Shown here: piece by piece, positions 27,513-36,982 of the stretch
Layout of the letters: each line of letters starts with the position of its first letter
Position numbering within the stretch: the first letter of the stretch is position 1
From: Labrys miyagiensis
Lineage (GTDB): Bacteria > Pseudomonadota > Alphaproteobacteria > Rhizobiales > Labraceae
DNA: 64,000 nucleotides
Direction of reading: 5' to 3'
Assembly (NCBI RefSeq): GCF_030160835.1
Contig: NZ_BSPC01000048.1
Location: 1 to 64,000, forward strand
Translations under genes and position numbers: made by a program
The notes under the pieces: model-generated
Database searches by the model: none
The model's input: only the letters and a program-made list of their open reading frames with translations
Told to the model about the DNA's origin: nothing

Positions 27513-28901
27513 ATGACTCCGGTGACCTGTTTCGGCGACCGTGTGGTTGCCGTGTTCGGCCTTGGCGGCTCGGGCCTTGCGACAGCCCTGGCCCTGGCCG
27601 CGGGCGGCGCCCGGCCGATCGTCTGGGATGATGGCGAGGCCGGCCGCAACGCGGCGGCCGCCAAGGGGCTGTCGGTAGAAAATCTCGCCGAGATCGATTG
27701 GACCTCGATTGCCGCGTTGATCCTTTCTCCCGGCGTGCCGCTCACCCATCCGGAGCCGCACTGGACGGTGAGGCTTGCCGCCAGCCACGGCGTGGAGGTG
27801 ATCGGCGATATCGAGCTTTTCGTGCGCCAACGCCGCCTGCAGGCGCCGGGCGCGCCCTTCGTCGCCATCACCGGCACCAATGGCAAATCGACCACGACGG
27901 CGCTGATCGCCCATCTCTTCGCGGCGGCGGGCCATGACACCCAGCTCGGGGGCAATATCGGCACGGCGATCCTCTCGCTCGAGCCGCCGGCGCCGGATCG
28001 CGTGCATGTGATCGAGTGCTCGTCCTATCAGATCGACCTTGCGCCGAGCATCGATCCTTCCGTCGGCATTCTGCTCAATGTCACCGAGGACCACCTCGAC
28101 CGTCACGGCACTCTGGAGCATTACGCCGCCGTCAAGGCGCGCCTGGTCCAGGGTGCGAAGACGGCTGTGGTCGGCGTCGACGATCCCTGGTGTGCGGCCA
28201 TCGCCGACGACATCGAACGCCAGGGCGGCAAGGTCATCCGCATCTCGGTGGAGAAGGTTCTTGTTGATGGCGTCTATGCCATTGGCGAGACGCTTTATTC
28301 CGCCGAAGGGGGCAGGGCGGTCGAGGTCGCCGCGCTCGCCGGCGTCGGCTCCCTGCGTGGCGCGCACAACGCGCAGAACGCCTGCGCCGCGCTTGCGGCT
28401 ACGCGTGCGCAAGGCCTCAGCCTCGATCAGATCCAGGCCGGCGTGCGCAGTTTCCCCGGTCTTGCCCACCGCATGGAGCAGGTCGGCCGGCTCGGGCCTG
28501 TGCTGTTCGTCAACGACTCCAAGGCCACCAATGCCGACGCCGCCGCCAAGGCGCTCTCCTCCTTCGAGGCCATGTACTGGATCGCCGGCGGCAAGCCGAA
28601 GACCGGCGGCATCGTCTCCCTGGCCGAGTATTTCCCGAGGATCCGCAAGGCCTATCTGATCGGGGAGGCGACGGAGGAATTCGCCGAGACGCTGGATGGG
28701 CATGTCCCGTTTGTGCGCGCGGAGACCATCGACAAGGCCGTACCGCTCGCCGCCGCCGATGCCGTCGCCTCCGGCCTTCCCGAACCGGTGGTGCTGCTCT
28801 CGCCGGCCTGTGCTTCCTTCGACCAGTTCCGCAATTTCGAGGAACGGGGCAAGGCGTTCAGCGCCGCCGTGCTGGCCCTGCCGGGTATTGGGAAGGTATG
28901 A
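27513..28901 (+). CDS. murD: UDP-MurNAc-L-alanine:D-glutamate ligase
   Basis: 462-residue Mur ligase adding D-Glu. N-terminal nucleotide-binding fold [22 protein letters not shown]-loop [52 protein letters not shown]-terminal [20 protein letters not shown] and [19 protein letters not shown]. Ends about 100 bases before an oppositely oriented LysR gene; in most related genomes ftsW follows directly. Confidence 0.96.
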   Translation: MTPVTCFGDRVVAVFGLGGSGLATALALAAGGARPIVWDDGEAGRNAAAAKGLSVENLAEIDWTSIAALILSPGVPLTHPEPHWTVRLAASHGVEVIGDIELFVRQRRLQAPGAPFVAITGTNGKSTTTALIAHLFAAAGHDTQLGGNIGTAILSLEPPAPDRVHVIECSSYQIDLAPSIDPSVGILLNVTEDHLDRHGTLEHYAAVKARLVQGAKTAVVGVDDPWCAAIADDIERQGGKVIRISVEKVLVDGVYAIGETLYSAEGGRAVEVAALAGVGSLRGAHNAQNACAALAATRAQGLSLDQIQAGVRSFPGLAHRMEQVGRLGPVLFVNDSKATNADAAAKALSSFEAMYWIAGGKPKTGGIVSLAEYFPRIRKAYLIGEATEEFAETLDGHVPFVRAETIDKAVPLAAADAVASGLPEPVVLLSPACASFDQFRNFEERGKAFSAAVLALPGIGKV

Positions 28902-29003
28902 CTGAGGCTGCCGAGCTACGCGTCGAAACACAGAAGGGCGGGCATGGTTCGCGGTCGGCTTCGTGCGATCGGCGGCTTGTATTGCCCCAGGAAAAGGCGA
29001 CCA

Positions 29004-29888
29004 TCAGCCGAAACGGGCTACCAGAAAGTCGATAGCGCTGCGCAGCATGGCGGTGGGCCGGCGATCCGGCGCGTAGACGAGGTGCATGGGCGTCGGCTTG
29101 TAAGACCATTGCGGCAGAACCGGTTCGAGTCGACCCGCTTCAAGATCGCGAAGCAGTAACAGCTCCGGTTGCAGCACGACGCCCGCGCTATGCAGCGCGG
29201 CGACACGCAGTGCCGATCCCTGGTTCGTGGTGAAACGGCTGCTCACGGTCACCGCGCAGGTTTCGTTTTCCGGACCGACGAGGTGCCAGACGCCTTGCGT
29301 GCGCCAATAGGCGTGGCCGAGGCATTCGTGATCGCTCAATTCCCGGGGATGTTCCGGCCGGCCGCGGCGGGCCAGATAGGAAGGCGCGGCGGCCAGAATG
29401 CGCCGATAGGGTTTCAGCGGCCGCGCGACCAGGTTCACGTCCTTCAACTCGCCGATTTGAATGCCGAGTTCACAACCCTCGCTGATCAGATCGGGAGTGC
29501 GGTTGTCGAGAACGAGATCGACGCTGACCTCGAGGTTGCGTTGCAGATAGTCCACCAGCGCCGGAACAAGGCTTTCGCTGCCGAAACTCACAGGCGCGAC
29601 GAGGCGCAGGCGCCCGCGAGGGCTGGCCTGCAATTCCGAGGCACTTGCTTCGGCCATGGCCACTTCGGCCAGCACATTCTTGCATCGCTCATAATAGAGG
29701 CGTCCGATTTCGGTGATCTGGTGGCGACGGGTGGTGCGGTGAAGCAGCCGGGCGCCCAGACGACGTTCGATGGAGCGTATATGTTTGGCGACCATGGTCG
29801 CCGACACGCGGCTGGCCTCGGCGGCGGCGGTGAAGCTGCCGTGTTCCACAACCGTGACGAACATCGCCATGCCGGCCAGCCTGTCCAT
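29004..29888 (-). CDS. LysR family transcriptional regulator
   Basis: 294-residue LysR-type regulator. N-terminal helix-turn-helix: AMFVTVVEHGSFTAAAEASRVSATMVAKHIRSIERRLGARLLHRTTR. The effector-binding domain begins about residue 90 (GRLRLVAPVSFGSESLVPALVDYL). ATG 29888 starts the standard N-terminus; the frame is open to 29975 without support. Divergently transcribed from a 4-oxalocrotonate tautomerase gene 113 bases away, the classic layout for a LysR protein controlling its neighbour. The pair lies inside the dcw cluster. Confidence 0.9.
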   Translation of the reverse strand: MDRLAGMAMFVTVVEHGSFTAAAEASRVSATMVAKHIRSIERRLGARLLHRTTRRHQITEIGRLYYERCKNVLAEVAMAEASASELQASPRGRLRLVAPVSFGSESLVPALVDYLQRNLEVSVDLVLDNRTPDLISEGCELGIQIGELKDVNLVARPLKPYRRILAAAPSYLARRGRPEHPRELSDHECLGHAYWRTQGVWHLVGPENETCAVTVSSRFTTNQGSALRVAALHSAGVVLQPELLLLRDLEAGRLEPVLPQWSYKPTPMHLVYAPDRRPTAMLRSAIDFLVARFG

Positions 29889-30001
29889 GATTGCAACCCA
29901 TATGGTTCGGAATGAAATACCCAGATGCGTGTTTATCGCCAAATCGGTTTGCGGGACACTCCTGAGGGCCCTCAATCGGGCCTTTTCAGAAGGAAATGAT
30001 C

Positions 30002-30187
30002 ATGCCTGTCTTGCGACTGGAAATGCATCCCGGACGGACACAAGAGCAAAAGCGTGCCTTTGTCCGCGAGACGACGAGAGCCGTCGTCGAAACCCTGGTT
30101 TGCCCGCCGGAATCTGTCGAGATCATCATCACCGAGATTCCGAAAGATGCTTGGGCAGTAGCTGGAAAGCTCAAGTCGGACGGCTGA
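30002..30187 (+). CDS. 4-oxalocrotonate tautomerase family enzyme
   Basis: 61 codons giving a 60-residue mature protein after Met removal. It aligns without gaps to Pseudomonas 4-OT: Pro1 (general base), Arg11 in HPGRT and a hydrophobic residue at 50 (Trp for Phe) are kept, but Arg39 is replaced by Glu in PESVEIIITE. Arg39 polarises the 4-OT substrate, so the true substrate probably differs. ATG 30002 (MPV) was chosen over ATG 29996 because the Pro must directly follow Met; AAGGAA precedes it. Probably controlled by the divergent LysR gene. Confidence 0.88.
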   Translation: MPVLRLEMHPGRTQEQKRAFVRETTRAVVETLVCPPESVEIIITEIPKDAWAVAGKLKSDG

Positions 30188-30218
30188 GGGCGAAGCTCCT
30201 GGATCGTCATGTCGTCTT

Positions 30219-30252
30219 TCGAGCGCCGGGGTGATGATCGCCCCGGCGCTCC
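30219..30252 (+). terminator. Hairpin after the tautomerase gene
   Basis: GAGCGCCGGGG and CGCCCCGGCGCTC flank TGATGAT, giving a strong stem 31 bases after the tautomerase stop. There is no T run, so termination efficiency is uncertain. Confidence 0.5.
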
Positions 30253-30381
30253 AATACTTCGCAGAAATTCACGAGCCGTTCTGCGGAACCCAGCATTCCG
30301 CTGCCGGCCACCTCGCTCGATCTCCTTCTTCATCGGGTTCCGCATCGCGGGCCGGGAGAAAGAGCCACAAGCTGGCCCCAC

Positions 30382-30396
30382 TTAACCCTTCCTAAA
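30382..30396 (+). promoter_or_regulatory. CtrA-like box upstream of ftsW
   Basis: TTAA-N7-TAAA differs in one base from the CtrA consensus TTAA-N7-TTAA. It lies about 55 bases before ftsW, where a new promoter is needed because the LysR-tautomerase insertion breaks the operon. Confidence 0.3.
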
Positions 30397-30451
30397 CCGT
30401 GTCGGGAGCACTGCTAGGGCGTATCTGCCTCAGTTGACGGACCTCCCTTTC

Positions 30452-31624
30452 ATGGCCTCGCGTACCGAACGTTCAGCCTTCAATTCCTGGTGGTGGACCG
30501 TCGATCGGCTGATGCTGATGACCATCCTCGCTTTGATGCTGATCGGCATCGTGCTGCTGCTAGCCGCGAGCCCCGCCGTCGCCGAGCGCATCGGCATCAA
30601 TGACATGTTCCATTTCGTCAACCGCCAGGCGATCCTGATCCCGCCGGCGCTGATGGTGATGGTGGGCGTCTCCTTCCTCTCGCCCCAGGCCCTGCGACGG
30701 CTCGCACTGGCGGTCTTCATCGTCTCGATCATGCTGGTGGTGGCGACGCTGCTGTTCGGCGCCGAGGTCAAGGGCTCCAAACGCTGGATCGCCGGCATCC
30801 AGCCCTCCGAATTTCTCAAGCCAGCCTTCGTGGTGCTAGCGGCCTGGCTGTTCTCCGAGAACGTCAAGCGGCCCGATGTGCCCGGCAACATCCTCGCCAT
30901 CCTGCTGCTCACCTGTTCGGCGGGCCTGCTGATCATGCAGCCCGACTTCGGCCAGACCATGCTGATCTCCATCGTCTGGGGCGCGCTGTTCTTCATGGCC
31001 GGCCTGCACTGGTTCTGGATGGTCGGGCTCGGCGGCATCGGCACTGTCGGCATCGTGGCGGCCTATCACTTCATCCCGCACGTGACCTCGCGCATCGACC
31101 GCTTCCTGAAGCCCGAGGGCACCGACACCTTCCAGGTGGACGTGGCGCGCGACGCCTTTCTCTCCGGCGGCTGGTTCGGCAAGGGGCCGGGCGAGGGCAC
31201 CTACAAGCTGATCCTGCCGGACTGCCACACCGACTTCATCATGGCGGTGACGGGCGAAGAGTTCGGCCTACTGTTCGTCATGGTCCTGGTGGCCATGTTC
31301 GCGCTGATCGTGCTGCGGGGCTTCTGGCACGCCTTCAGGCTGGAAGATCCGTTCTGCCGCTTCGCCACCGCCGGCCTCACCTTGCTGTTCGGCCTGCAGT
31401 CCTCGATCAACCTGATGGTCAATCTCCACATGATGCCGGCCAAGGGCATGACGCTGCCCTTCATCTCCTATGGCGGCTCCTCGCTGATCTCGGTGGCCTA
31501 TGGCATGGGCATGGTGCTCGCGCTTACCCGCCGCCGTCCGCGCACCGACATGCTGGAAAGCGCCTTCACCTTCCGTGACCGCCATCGTGGTCCCTCCGAG
31601 GCCGGCGTGGGGCTGGCATCGTGA
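30452..31624 (+). CDS. ftsW: Septal peptidoglycan glycosyltransferase FtsW
   Basis: 390-residue SEDS-family polymerase with about ten membrane helices that works with FtsI. Motifs: KGSKRWI, QPSEFLKPAFVV, QPDFGQTMLI, GGWFGKGPGEGTYKLILPDCHTDFIMAVTGEEFG and LPFISYGGSSLISVAYGMGMVLAL. ATG 30452 was chosen; TTG 30434 in the same frame is an alternative. The stop overlaps murG by four bases (GTGA). Confidence 0.95.
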   Translation: MASRTERSAFNSWWWTVDRLMLMTILALMLIGIVLLLAASPAVAERIGINDMFHFVNRQAILIPPALMVMVGVSFLSPQALRRLALAVFIVSIMLVVATLLFGAEVKGSKRWIAGIQPSEFLKPAFVVLAAWLFSENVKRPDVPGNILAILLLTCSAGLLIMQPDFGQTMLISIVWGALFFMAGLHWFWMVGLGGIGTVGIVAAYHFIPHVTSRIDRFLKPEGTDTFQVDVARDAFLSGGWFGKGPGEGTYKLILPDCHTDFIMAVTGEEFGLLFVMVLVAMFALIVLRGFWHAFRLEDPFCRFATAGLTLLFGLQSSINLMVNLHMMPAKGMTLPFISYGGSSLISVAYGMGMVLALTRRRPRTDMLESAFTFRDRHRGPSEAGVGLAS

Positions 31625-32712
31625 GCGGCAAGACCATCCTGCTCTGTGCGGGGGGCACCGGCGGTCACCTCTTCCCGGCCGAGGCCCTTGCCGGTGCCCT
31701 GGTACCGCTCGGCTTCAGCGTCCAGCTCGCCACCGATGAGAGGGTGGAGCGCTACACCAGCACCTTTGCCTGGCAGCACATCCATGTCATTCCCTCCGAG
31801 ACGGTACGCTCGCGCTCGCCCATGGCGATGGCGAACACGCTCTGGCGCCTCGGCAGCGGCACCCTCGCTGCCTGGCGCATGCTGGGCCGGGTGAAGCCGG
31901 CCGTGGTGATCGGCTTCGGCGGCTATCCCACCGTGCCGCCCTTGACGGCCGCGACCTGGCGCAAGATCCCCACCATGATCCACGAGGCCAATGCGGTGAT
32001 GGGCCGGGCCAACCGCATGCTGGCGCCCAAGGTGACGCGCATCGCCACCGGCTTTGCCGAAGTGTCGATGATGGACAATGTCCCGAAGTCGAAGCTGATC
32101 CACACGGGCAATCCCGTGCGCCCCGCTGTGATCGCGGCGGCGGCAATGCCCTATCCCGCGACGGGCGATCGCATCACCCTGCTCGTCTTCGGCGGCAGCC
32201 AGGGGGCGGCGGTGATGTCGAAGATCGTGCCGCCGGCAATTGCCCGCCTAGACGAGGGATTGCGACGCCGTTTGCACATCGTCCAGCAGGCCCGCAAGGA
32301 GGATCTGGCCGCGGTGCGCCAGATCTATGCGGGGCTTGGCGTCAGCGCCGAGATCGAAGAGTTCTTCCGTGACCTGCCGGCCCGCATCGCCGCGGCCCAT
32401 CTCGTGGTCAGCCGCAGCGGCGCCTCCACCGTCGCCGAGCTCTCGGTGATCGGGCGTCCGTCGATCCTGGTGCCGTTGCCAGGAGCGCTCGATCAGGATC
32501 AGGCTGCCAATGCACGGACGCTGGCGGCCGTCGACGGGGCGAGGATGGTGATGCAGTCGGACTTCACACCCGAAACGCTGGCAAGCGACCTGACCGCGCT
32601 GCTCGCCGATCCCGTCGGTCTGGAGCATATGGCGGCGAACGCCCGGCAGGCCGGCATTCCCGACGCGACGGACCGCCTCGCGGAATGGGTGGTGAAGCTG
32701 GCCGCGATGTAG
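31621..32712 (+). CDS. murG: UDP-GlcNAc:lipid I N-acetylglucosaminyltransferase
   Basis: 363-residue peripheral membrane GT-B enzyme that converts lipid I to lipid II. The N-terminal loop LCAGGTGGHLFPAEALAGAL, IGFGGYPTVPPLTAA, IHEANAVMGRANRML, the second glycine loop VFGGSQGAAVM and RSGASTVAELSVIGRPSILVPLP identify it. GTG start overlapping ftsW. A family E repeat follows five bases after the stop. Confidence 0.96.
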   Translation: MSGKTILLCAGGTGGHLFPAEALAGALVPLGFSVQLATDERVERYTSTFAWQHIHVIPSETVRSRSPMAMANTLWRLGSGTLAAWRMLGRVKPAVVIGFGGYPTVPPLTAATWRKIPTMIHEANAVMGRANRMLAPKVTRIATGFAEVSMMDNVPKSKLIHTGNPVRPAVIAAAAMPYPATGDRITLLVFGGSQGAAVMSKIVPPAIARLDEGLRRRLHIVQQARKEDLAAVRQIYAGLGVSAEIEEFFRDLPARIAAAHLVVSRSGASTVAELSVIGRPSILVPLPGALDQDQAANARTLAAVDGARMVMQSDFTPETLASDLTALLADPVGLEHMAANARQAGIPDATDRLAEWVVKLAAM

Positions 32713-32717
32713 TCTTC

Positions 32718-32794
32718 GGGGGGGCGGGTCTTCAGACCCTGCTGCTGTCTGATGCCTCCCGCCGGGAAGAGCCGGGTCTGAAGACCCGCCCCCC
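32718..32794. repeat. Paired palindromic repeat, family E (GCGGGTCTTCAGACCC)
   Basis: Starts GGGGGGCGGGTCTTCAGACCC and ends GGGTCTGAAGACCCGCCCCCC, between murG and murC. A decayed half copy (GGGGGGCGAGTCTGAAGACC) is at 50362. Confidence 0.8.
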
Positions 32795-32857
32795 ATTGTT
32801 GCCTCCGGCTCCCCGCGCCCCTATACGAACCGAAATTCCAACTTTCCGAGAGATTCC

Positions 32858-34261
32858 ATGAAGCTGCCCCGCGAGATCGGCCCCATCCACTTCGTCGGCA
32901 TCGGGGGCATCGGCATGTCCGGTATCGCGGAGGTGCTGGTCAATCTCGGCTATACGGTGCAGGGCTCGGACGCGGCCGACAACTACAACGTCAAGCGCCT
33001 CAAGGATAAGGGCGTCAAGACCTTCATCGGCCATGCCGCCGAGAATCTCGGCGATGCCGAGGTGGTTGTCGTCTCCACCGCCATCAAGCGCGACAATCCC
33101 GAGCTCGCCGCCGCCCGCGAGCGCCGCCTGCCGGTGGTTCGCCGCGCCGAGATGCTGGCCGAGCTGATGCGGTTGAAGACTTGCGTCTCCATCGCGGGCA
33201 CCCACGGCAAGACCACCACGACCTCGCTGGTGGCGACGCTCCTCGATGCCGGCGATTTCGACCCCACCGTGATCAATGGCGGCATCATCAACGCCTACGG
33301 CACCAATGCGCGTCTCGGCTCCAGCGACTGGATGGTGGTGGAGGCGGATGAAAGCGACGGCACCTTCCTGAAGCTGCCCACGGATGTCGCCATCGTCACC
33401 AATATCGACCCCGAGCATCTCGACCACTTCAAGACCTTCGATGCCATCAAGGACGCCTTCCGCGCCTTCGTGGAGAACATCCCGTTTTACGGCTTTGCCG
33501 TGATGTGCCTGGACCACCCGGTGGTGCAGGAACTCGTCGGCACCATCGAGGACCGCCGCGTCGTCACCTATGGCGAGAACCCGCAGGCCGATGTGCGCCT
33601 CACCGATCTCGATCTTTCGGGCGGGCGCTCGCGCTTCCGCGTGGTGATCCGCGACCGCAAGACTGGCGCGAGCGTCGAGCTCCCGGATCTCGGCCTGCCC
33701 ATGCCGGGCGGCCATAACGCCCTCAACGCCACCGCCGCCATTGCTGTCGCCCATAATCTCGGCATGGATGCCGACGCCATCCGCAAGGGCCTTGAAAGCT
33801 TCGGCGGCGTCAAACGGCGCTTCACCCGCACCGGCGAGTGGAACGGCGTCGCCATCTTCGACGATTATGGCCACCACCCGGTGGAGATCGCCGCCGTGCT
33901 CAAGGCCGCGCGCGCCTCGACCAACGGTCAGGTGATCGCCGTGGTGCAGCCCCACCGCTACACCCGTCTTGCCAGCCTCTTCAACGAATTCTCCGCCTGC
34001 TTCAACGATGCCGACATGGTCATCGTCGCCGATGTCTATGCGGCGGGCGAGAGCCCGATCCCAGGCGCCGACAAGGACGGCCTCGTCGCCGGCATCCGCG
34101 CCCGCGGCCATCGTCATGTCGTGGCCCTCGACCGTCCCGGCTCGCTCGCCGGCATCGTCGCCTCGGTGGCCAAGCCCGGCGATTACGTCATTTGCCTCGG
34201 CGCTGGCAACATCACCCAGTGGGCTTACGCGCTGCCGGGAGAACTGGCGGCGCTGGGGTAA
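32858..34261 (+). CDS. murC: UDP-MurNAc:L-alanine ligase
   Basis: 467-residue Mur ligase that adds the first residue of the stem peptide. N-terminal [18 protein letters not shown]-loop [42 protein letters not shown]; and the C-terminal [18 protein letters not shown] and VQPHRYTRL. The tail overlaps by 37 bases with the convergent nucleotidyltransferase gene. Confidence 0.96.
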   Translation: MKLPREIGPIHFVGIGGIGMSGIAEVLVNLGYTVQGSDAADNYNVKRLKDKGVKTFIGHAAENLGDAEVVVVSTAIKRDNPELAAARERRLPVVRRAEMLAELMRLKTCVSIAGTHGKTTTTSLVATLLDAGDFDPTVINGGIINAYGTNARLGSSDWMVVEADESDGTFLKLPTDVAIVTNIDPEHLDHFKTFDAIKDAFRAFVENIPFYGFAVMCLDHPVVQELVGTIEDRRVVTYGENPQADVRLTDLDLSGGRSRFRVVIRDRKTGASVELPDLGLPMPGGHNALNATAAIAVAHNLGMDADAIRKGLESFGGVKRRFTRTGEWNGVAIFDDYGHHPVEIAAVLKAARASTNGQVIAVVQPHRYTRLASLFNEFSACFNDADMVIVADVYAAGESPIPGADKDGLVAGIRARGHRHVVALDRPGSLAGIVASVAKPGDYVICLGAGNITQWAYALPGELAALG

Positions 34262-34839
34262 TCCCACGAGATCACGGTAAGCTCCGGCCAGATCGCCTTT
34301 GCCTTGGCCGCCTTGGCGGCCAATCCCTTGTCGAGCCCCCGATGGGGGTTGGGGCGAACGATCATGCCGAACATATCTTCGAGCCCGAAAGGCGCGGCGA
34401 TGTCGAGGCAGTCGTCGGCTTCCAGCCGCACGCCCACGGCGTGGACGATCGCCGCATAATGGAGGAAGGCTTCGTCCGCCGACCTGAGTTGCGGGTAGGG
34501 GGTGCCGAAGCGCTGTTCGAACCACAGATGCACGCGGGCTTGGTTGCGGACTTCCACCGGCCAGCGGCCGGCAAAGGCTGCCTCGGACTGCCTGATGATC
34601 GCATCCTCAGCCTCCCAGCTCAGGTCGCCATCGTCGAAATAGATGAGGTCGTAATCCTTGATGCCCGTACCCCTCGGCTGGCCGGTGAGATGGTTCCATA
34701 CCGTCTGGTAGATGCTGCCCGCTGCCAATCGCCATTGCGGCAGGCCGAGCGAACGGGCGATGCGCAGGAAGACCATGAGGTCCTCATCCGCCCTCAGGAT
34801 GGCGCGCAGGCGCTCTTCATAGGTCTGAGGCTTGCTCAT
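34225..34839 (-). CDS. Nucleotidyltransferase family protein (DUF925 type)
   Basis: 204-residue protein of the nucleotidyltransferase-like family (PF06042 type): [41 protein letters not shown] with the acidic metal site, [18 protein letters not shown] and [10 protein letters not shown]. It lies antisense between murC and murB, converging on murC and diverging from murB. Its 3' end overlaps the last 37 bases of murC. Substrate unknown. Start ATG 34839 gives the usual N-terminus [15 protein letters not shown]. Confidence 0.85.
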   Translation of the reverse strand: MSKPQTYEERLRAILRADEDLMVFLRIARSLGLPQWRLAAGSIYQTVWNHLTGQPRGTGIKDYDLIYFDDGDLSWEAEDAIIRQSEAAFAGRWPVEVRNQARVHLWFEQRFGTPYPQLRSADEAFLHYAAIVHAVGVRLEADDCLDIAAPFGLEDMFGMIVRPNPHRGLDKGLAAKAAKAKAIWPELTVISWDYPSAASSPGSA

Positions 34840-34918
34840 GGCACTCCACGGCAGAATCGCTGGGCTTTTCCCCGAATGTAAGCAATAAAGCGCGCGTTCC
34901 CAATCGCCGATCGCCTCG

Positions 34919-35836
34919 ATGACTTTTCCCGACATCACCTCCTCCCTGCGTCTCCTGATGCCCGGCCTGCGCGGTGCGCTCGAGGCCAATGCGCCGATGG
35001 CGCCGCTGTCCTGGTTCCGCACTGGCGGCCTGGCGCAGGTGCTGTTCACGCCGGTGGACGAGGACGATCTCGCGCTGTTCATGGCGGCTCTGCCGTCGGA
35101 GGTGCCCTGGATGGTGGTGGGGCTCGGCTCCAATCTCCTGGTGCGCGACGGCGGACTCGAAGGCGTCGTCATCAGGCTCGGCAAGGGCTTCGGCGGCATC
35201 GAGGTTGATGGCCTCGCCGTCAAGGCCGGAGCGGGGGTGCCGGATGTGAAGGTGGCGCGAGCGGCAGCCGAGGCCGGCATCAAGGGGCTCTCCTTCCTGC
35301 GCGGCATTCCCGGCGCCATCGGCGGGGCGCTGCGCATGAATGGCGGCGCCTATGGCGGCGAGACCAAGGACGTTTTCGTGTCGGCGCGGGCGGTTGCGCG
35401 CGATGGTTCGCGCGTCACCTACGATGTCGCCGCGATGGGCTTCACCTACCGCAGATGTGCGGTTCCTACGGACGTGGTCTTTACCGAAGCGGTGTTCCGG
35501 GGCGTGCCGGGCGATCGCGAGGAGATCCTCGCCGAGATGCAGCGCATCACCGAATCCCGCTCCTCCACCCAGCCCGTCAACACGCGTACGGGCGGCTCCA
35601 CCTTCAAGAACCCACCGGGGCACTCGGCCTGGAAGCTGGTGGATGAGGCCGGTTGCCGCGGGCTGACCATTGGCGGTGCCCAGGTTTCGCCGATGCATAC
35701 GAACTTCCTCGTCAATCTCGGCAATGCCTCAGCCGCCGATATTGAGACTCTGGGTGAGACAGTTCGCGAATGTGTCAGGAACCAATCGGGCATCGAGCTC
35801 GAATGGGAGATCAAACGCGTCGGCACGCCTGCCTGA
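34919..35836 (+). CDS. murB: UDP-N-acetylenolpyruvoylglucosamine reductase
   Basis: 305-residue FAD-dependent reductase that completes UDP-MurNAc. Motifs: LSWFRTGGLAQ, VVGLGSNLLVRDGG, LSFLRGIPGAIGGALRMNGGAYGGE, the serine acid catalyst in TGGSTFKNP, and AWKLVDEAGCRG with VSPMHTNFLVNLGNA. The neighbour upstream is divergent, so murB needs its own promoter within 34840-34918. ddl, which commonly follows murB, is absent. Confidence 0.95.
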   Translation: MTFPDITSSLRLLMPGLRGALEANAPMAPLSWFRTGGLAQVLFTPVDEDDLALFMAALPSEVPWMVVGLGSNLLVRDGGLEGVVIRLGKGFGGIEVDGLAVKAGAGVPDVKVARAAAEAGIKGLSFLRGIPGAIGGALRMNGGAYGGETKDVFVSARAVARDGSRVTYDVAAMGFTYRRCAVPTDVVFTEAVFRGVPGDREEILAEMQRITESRSSTQPVNTRTGGSTFKNPPGHSAWKLVDEAGCRGLTIGGAQVSPMHTNFLVNLGNASAADIETLGETVRECVRNQSGIELEWEIKRVGTPA

Positions 35837-35926
35837 GAGGCCCGCGCGGCTCATCTGCCGTAACGGCATGTCGCAGCGTCCCGCGTGCAATTTTCCGAAC
35901 GCCTCCAGCCGCTAAAGACGCAATCC

Positions 35927-35941
35927 TTAAGCGCTGGTAAC
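35927..35941 (+). promoter_or_regulatory. CtrA-like box upstream of ftsQA
   Basis: TTAA-N7-TAAC, close to the CtrA consensus TTAA-N7-TTAA, lies about 150 bases before ftsQ. ftsQA is a CtrA target in Caulobacter, which makes this placement plausible; the match is imperfect. Confidence 0.33.
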
Positions 35942-36088
35942 CGATTGTTTACCGATTTGTCCGAAAGCTAACCTTAATGGGGCGTGTGACATTTTCCGCT
36001 TGAGGAGAATGAGCGGGCTCCTGAAACCGCCCTTCAAAAAGATCATCCCGCGCGGGTGGTTCCTCAAGAGAGCGTTGGCTTCGAGCAT

Positions 36089-36982
36089 ATGCTGCGTTTG
36101 TTCAATCTGCCCGATTTGCGCCAAGCCGGATTCACGACCCGTACCTGGGTGGATCTGCGCTCGACGCGCCTGCAGCGCTTTGCTTCCAATCCGCCGCGCG
36201 GCCTGGGGCTGACGCTGGCGCTCGCCTTTCTCGCCAGCACCATCGTCTATGGCGCCGAGACAGGCCCGGTCTGGCCGCAGATGCAGGCCCAGTACGGCAC
36301 CCCGCTCGACATGGCCGCCAATGCCTGCGGCTTTCGCATCGAAACCGTGGCCGTCACGGGGCAGCGGGAGCTGACCGACCAGCAGATTTTTGCGGCGGCC
36401 GGCGTCACCAACACCTCCTCCCTGCTGTTCCTGGACGCAGAGGCGGCGCGCGAGGGGCTGGAGAAGCTGCCGCTCGTCCAATCCGCCCAGGTCCGCAAGC
36501 TCTTTCCCTCCACGCTTTCGGTGACCATCGAGGAGCGCAAGCCCTATGCCCTCTGGCAGCGCGATGGCTCGGTGATGGTGATCGCCGAGGACGGCACGGT
36601 GATCGACAATGCCGTCGACCAGCGCTTCGCCGACCTGCCGCTGGTGGTGGGTGAGGGGGCCGACAAGCACGCCCATGAGATCATCGCCGCCCTGGCCGAC
36701 ACGCCCGAATTGAACGGGCGGGTGAAGGGCGTCACGCTGGTCTCCCAGCGCCGCTGGAATCTCACGCTCGACAACAGCGTGGTGGTGAAGCTGCCGGAGG
36801 AAAACCCCGAGCAGGCCTTGAAGAATTTGGCGGCCCTCGAACGGAACGCCAAGGTTTTGGAAAAAGATATCTTGGCAGTCGATATGCGTATGCCCGATCG
36901 CGCTACTTTTCGTTTGAGTGAACAGGCCGCCGCGGCCCGGGCCGATGCCATTGCCAAGAAGAAGAAGGGGGACAAGGTATGA
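36089..36982 (+). CDS. ftsQ: Cell division protein FtsQ
   Basis: 297-residue bitopic divisome scaffold. A cytoplasmic tail of about 50 residues is followed by a hydrophobic segment (LGLTLALAFLASTIVYG), then a POTRA domain (CGFRIETVAVTGQRELTDQQIFAAAGV, LEKLPLVQSAQVRKLFPSTLSVTIEERKPYALWQ) and the beta domain. ATG 36089 is used; GTG 36056 is an in-frame alternative. It ends in a Lys-rich tail overlapping ftsA by four bases (ATGA). Confidence 0.92.
   Translation: MLRLFNLPDLRQAGFTTRTWVDLRSTRLQRFASNPPRGLGLTLALAFLASTIVYGAETGPVWPQMQAQYGTPLDMAANACGFRIETVAVTGQRELTDQQIFAAAGVTNTSSLLFLDAEAAREGLEKLPLVQSAQVRKLFPSTLSVTIEERKPYALWQRDGSVMVIAEDGTVIDNAVDQRFADLPLVVGEGADKHAHEIIAALADTPELNGRVKGVTLVSQRRWNLTLDNSVVVKLPEENPEQALKNLAALERNAKVLEKDILAVDMRMPDRATFRLSEQAAAARADAIAKKKKGDKV

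Noticed and set aside
36009-36212. An ftsQ frameshift, suggested by an ATG at 36009 with an upstream GAGGAG in another frame
   Set aside because: The ribosome-binding site is too close to that ATG, and the ftsQ frame already supplies a complete cytoplasmic tail and membrane helix.
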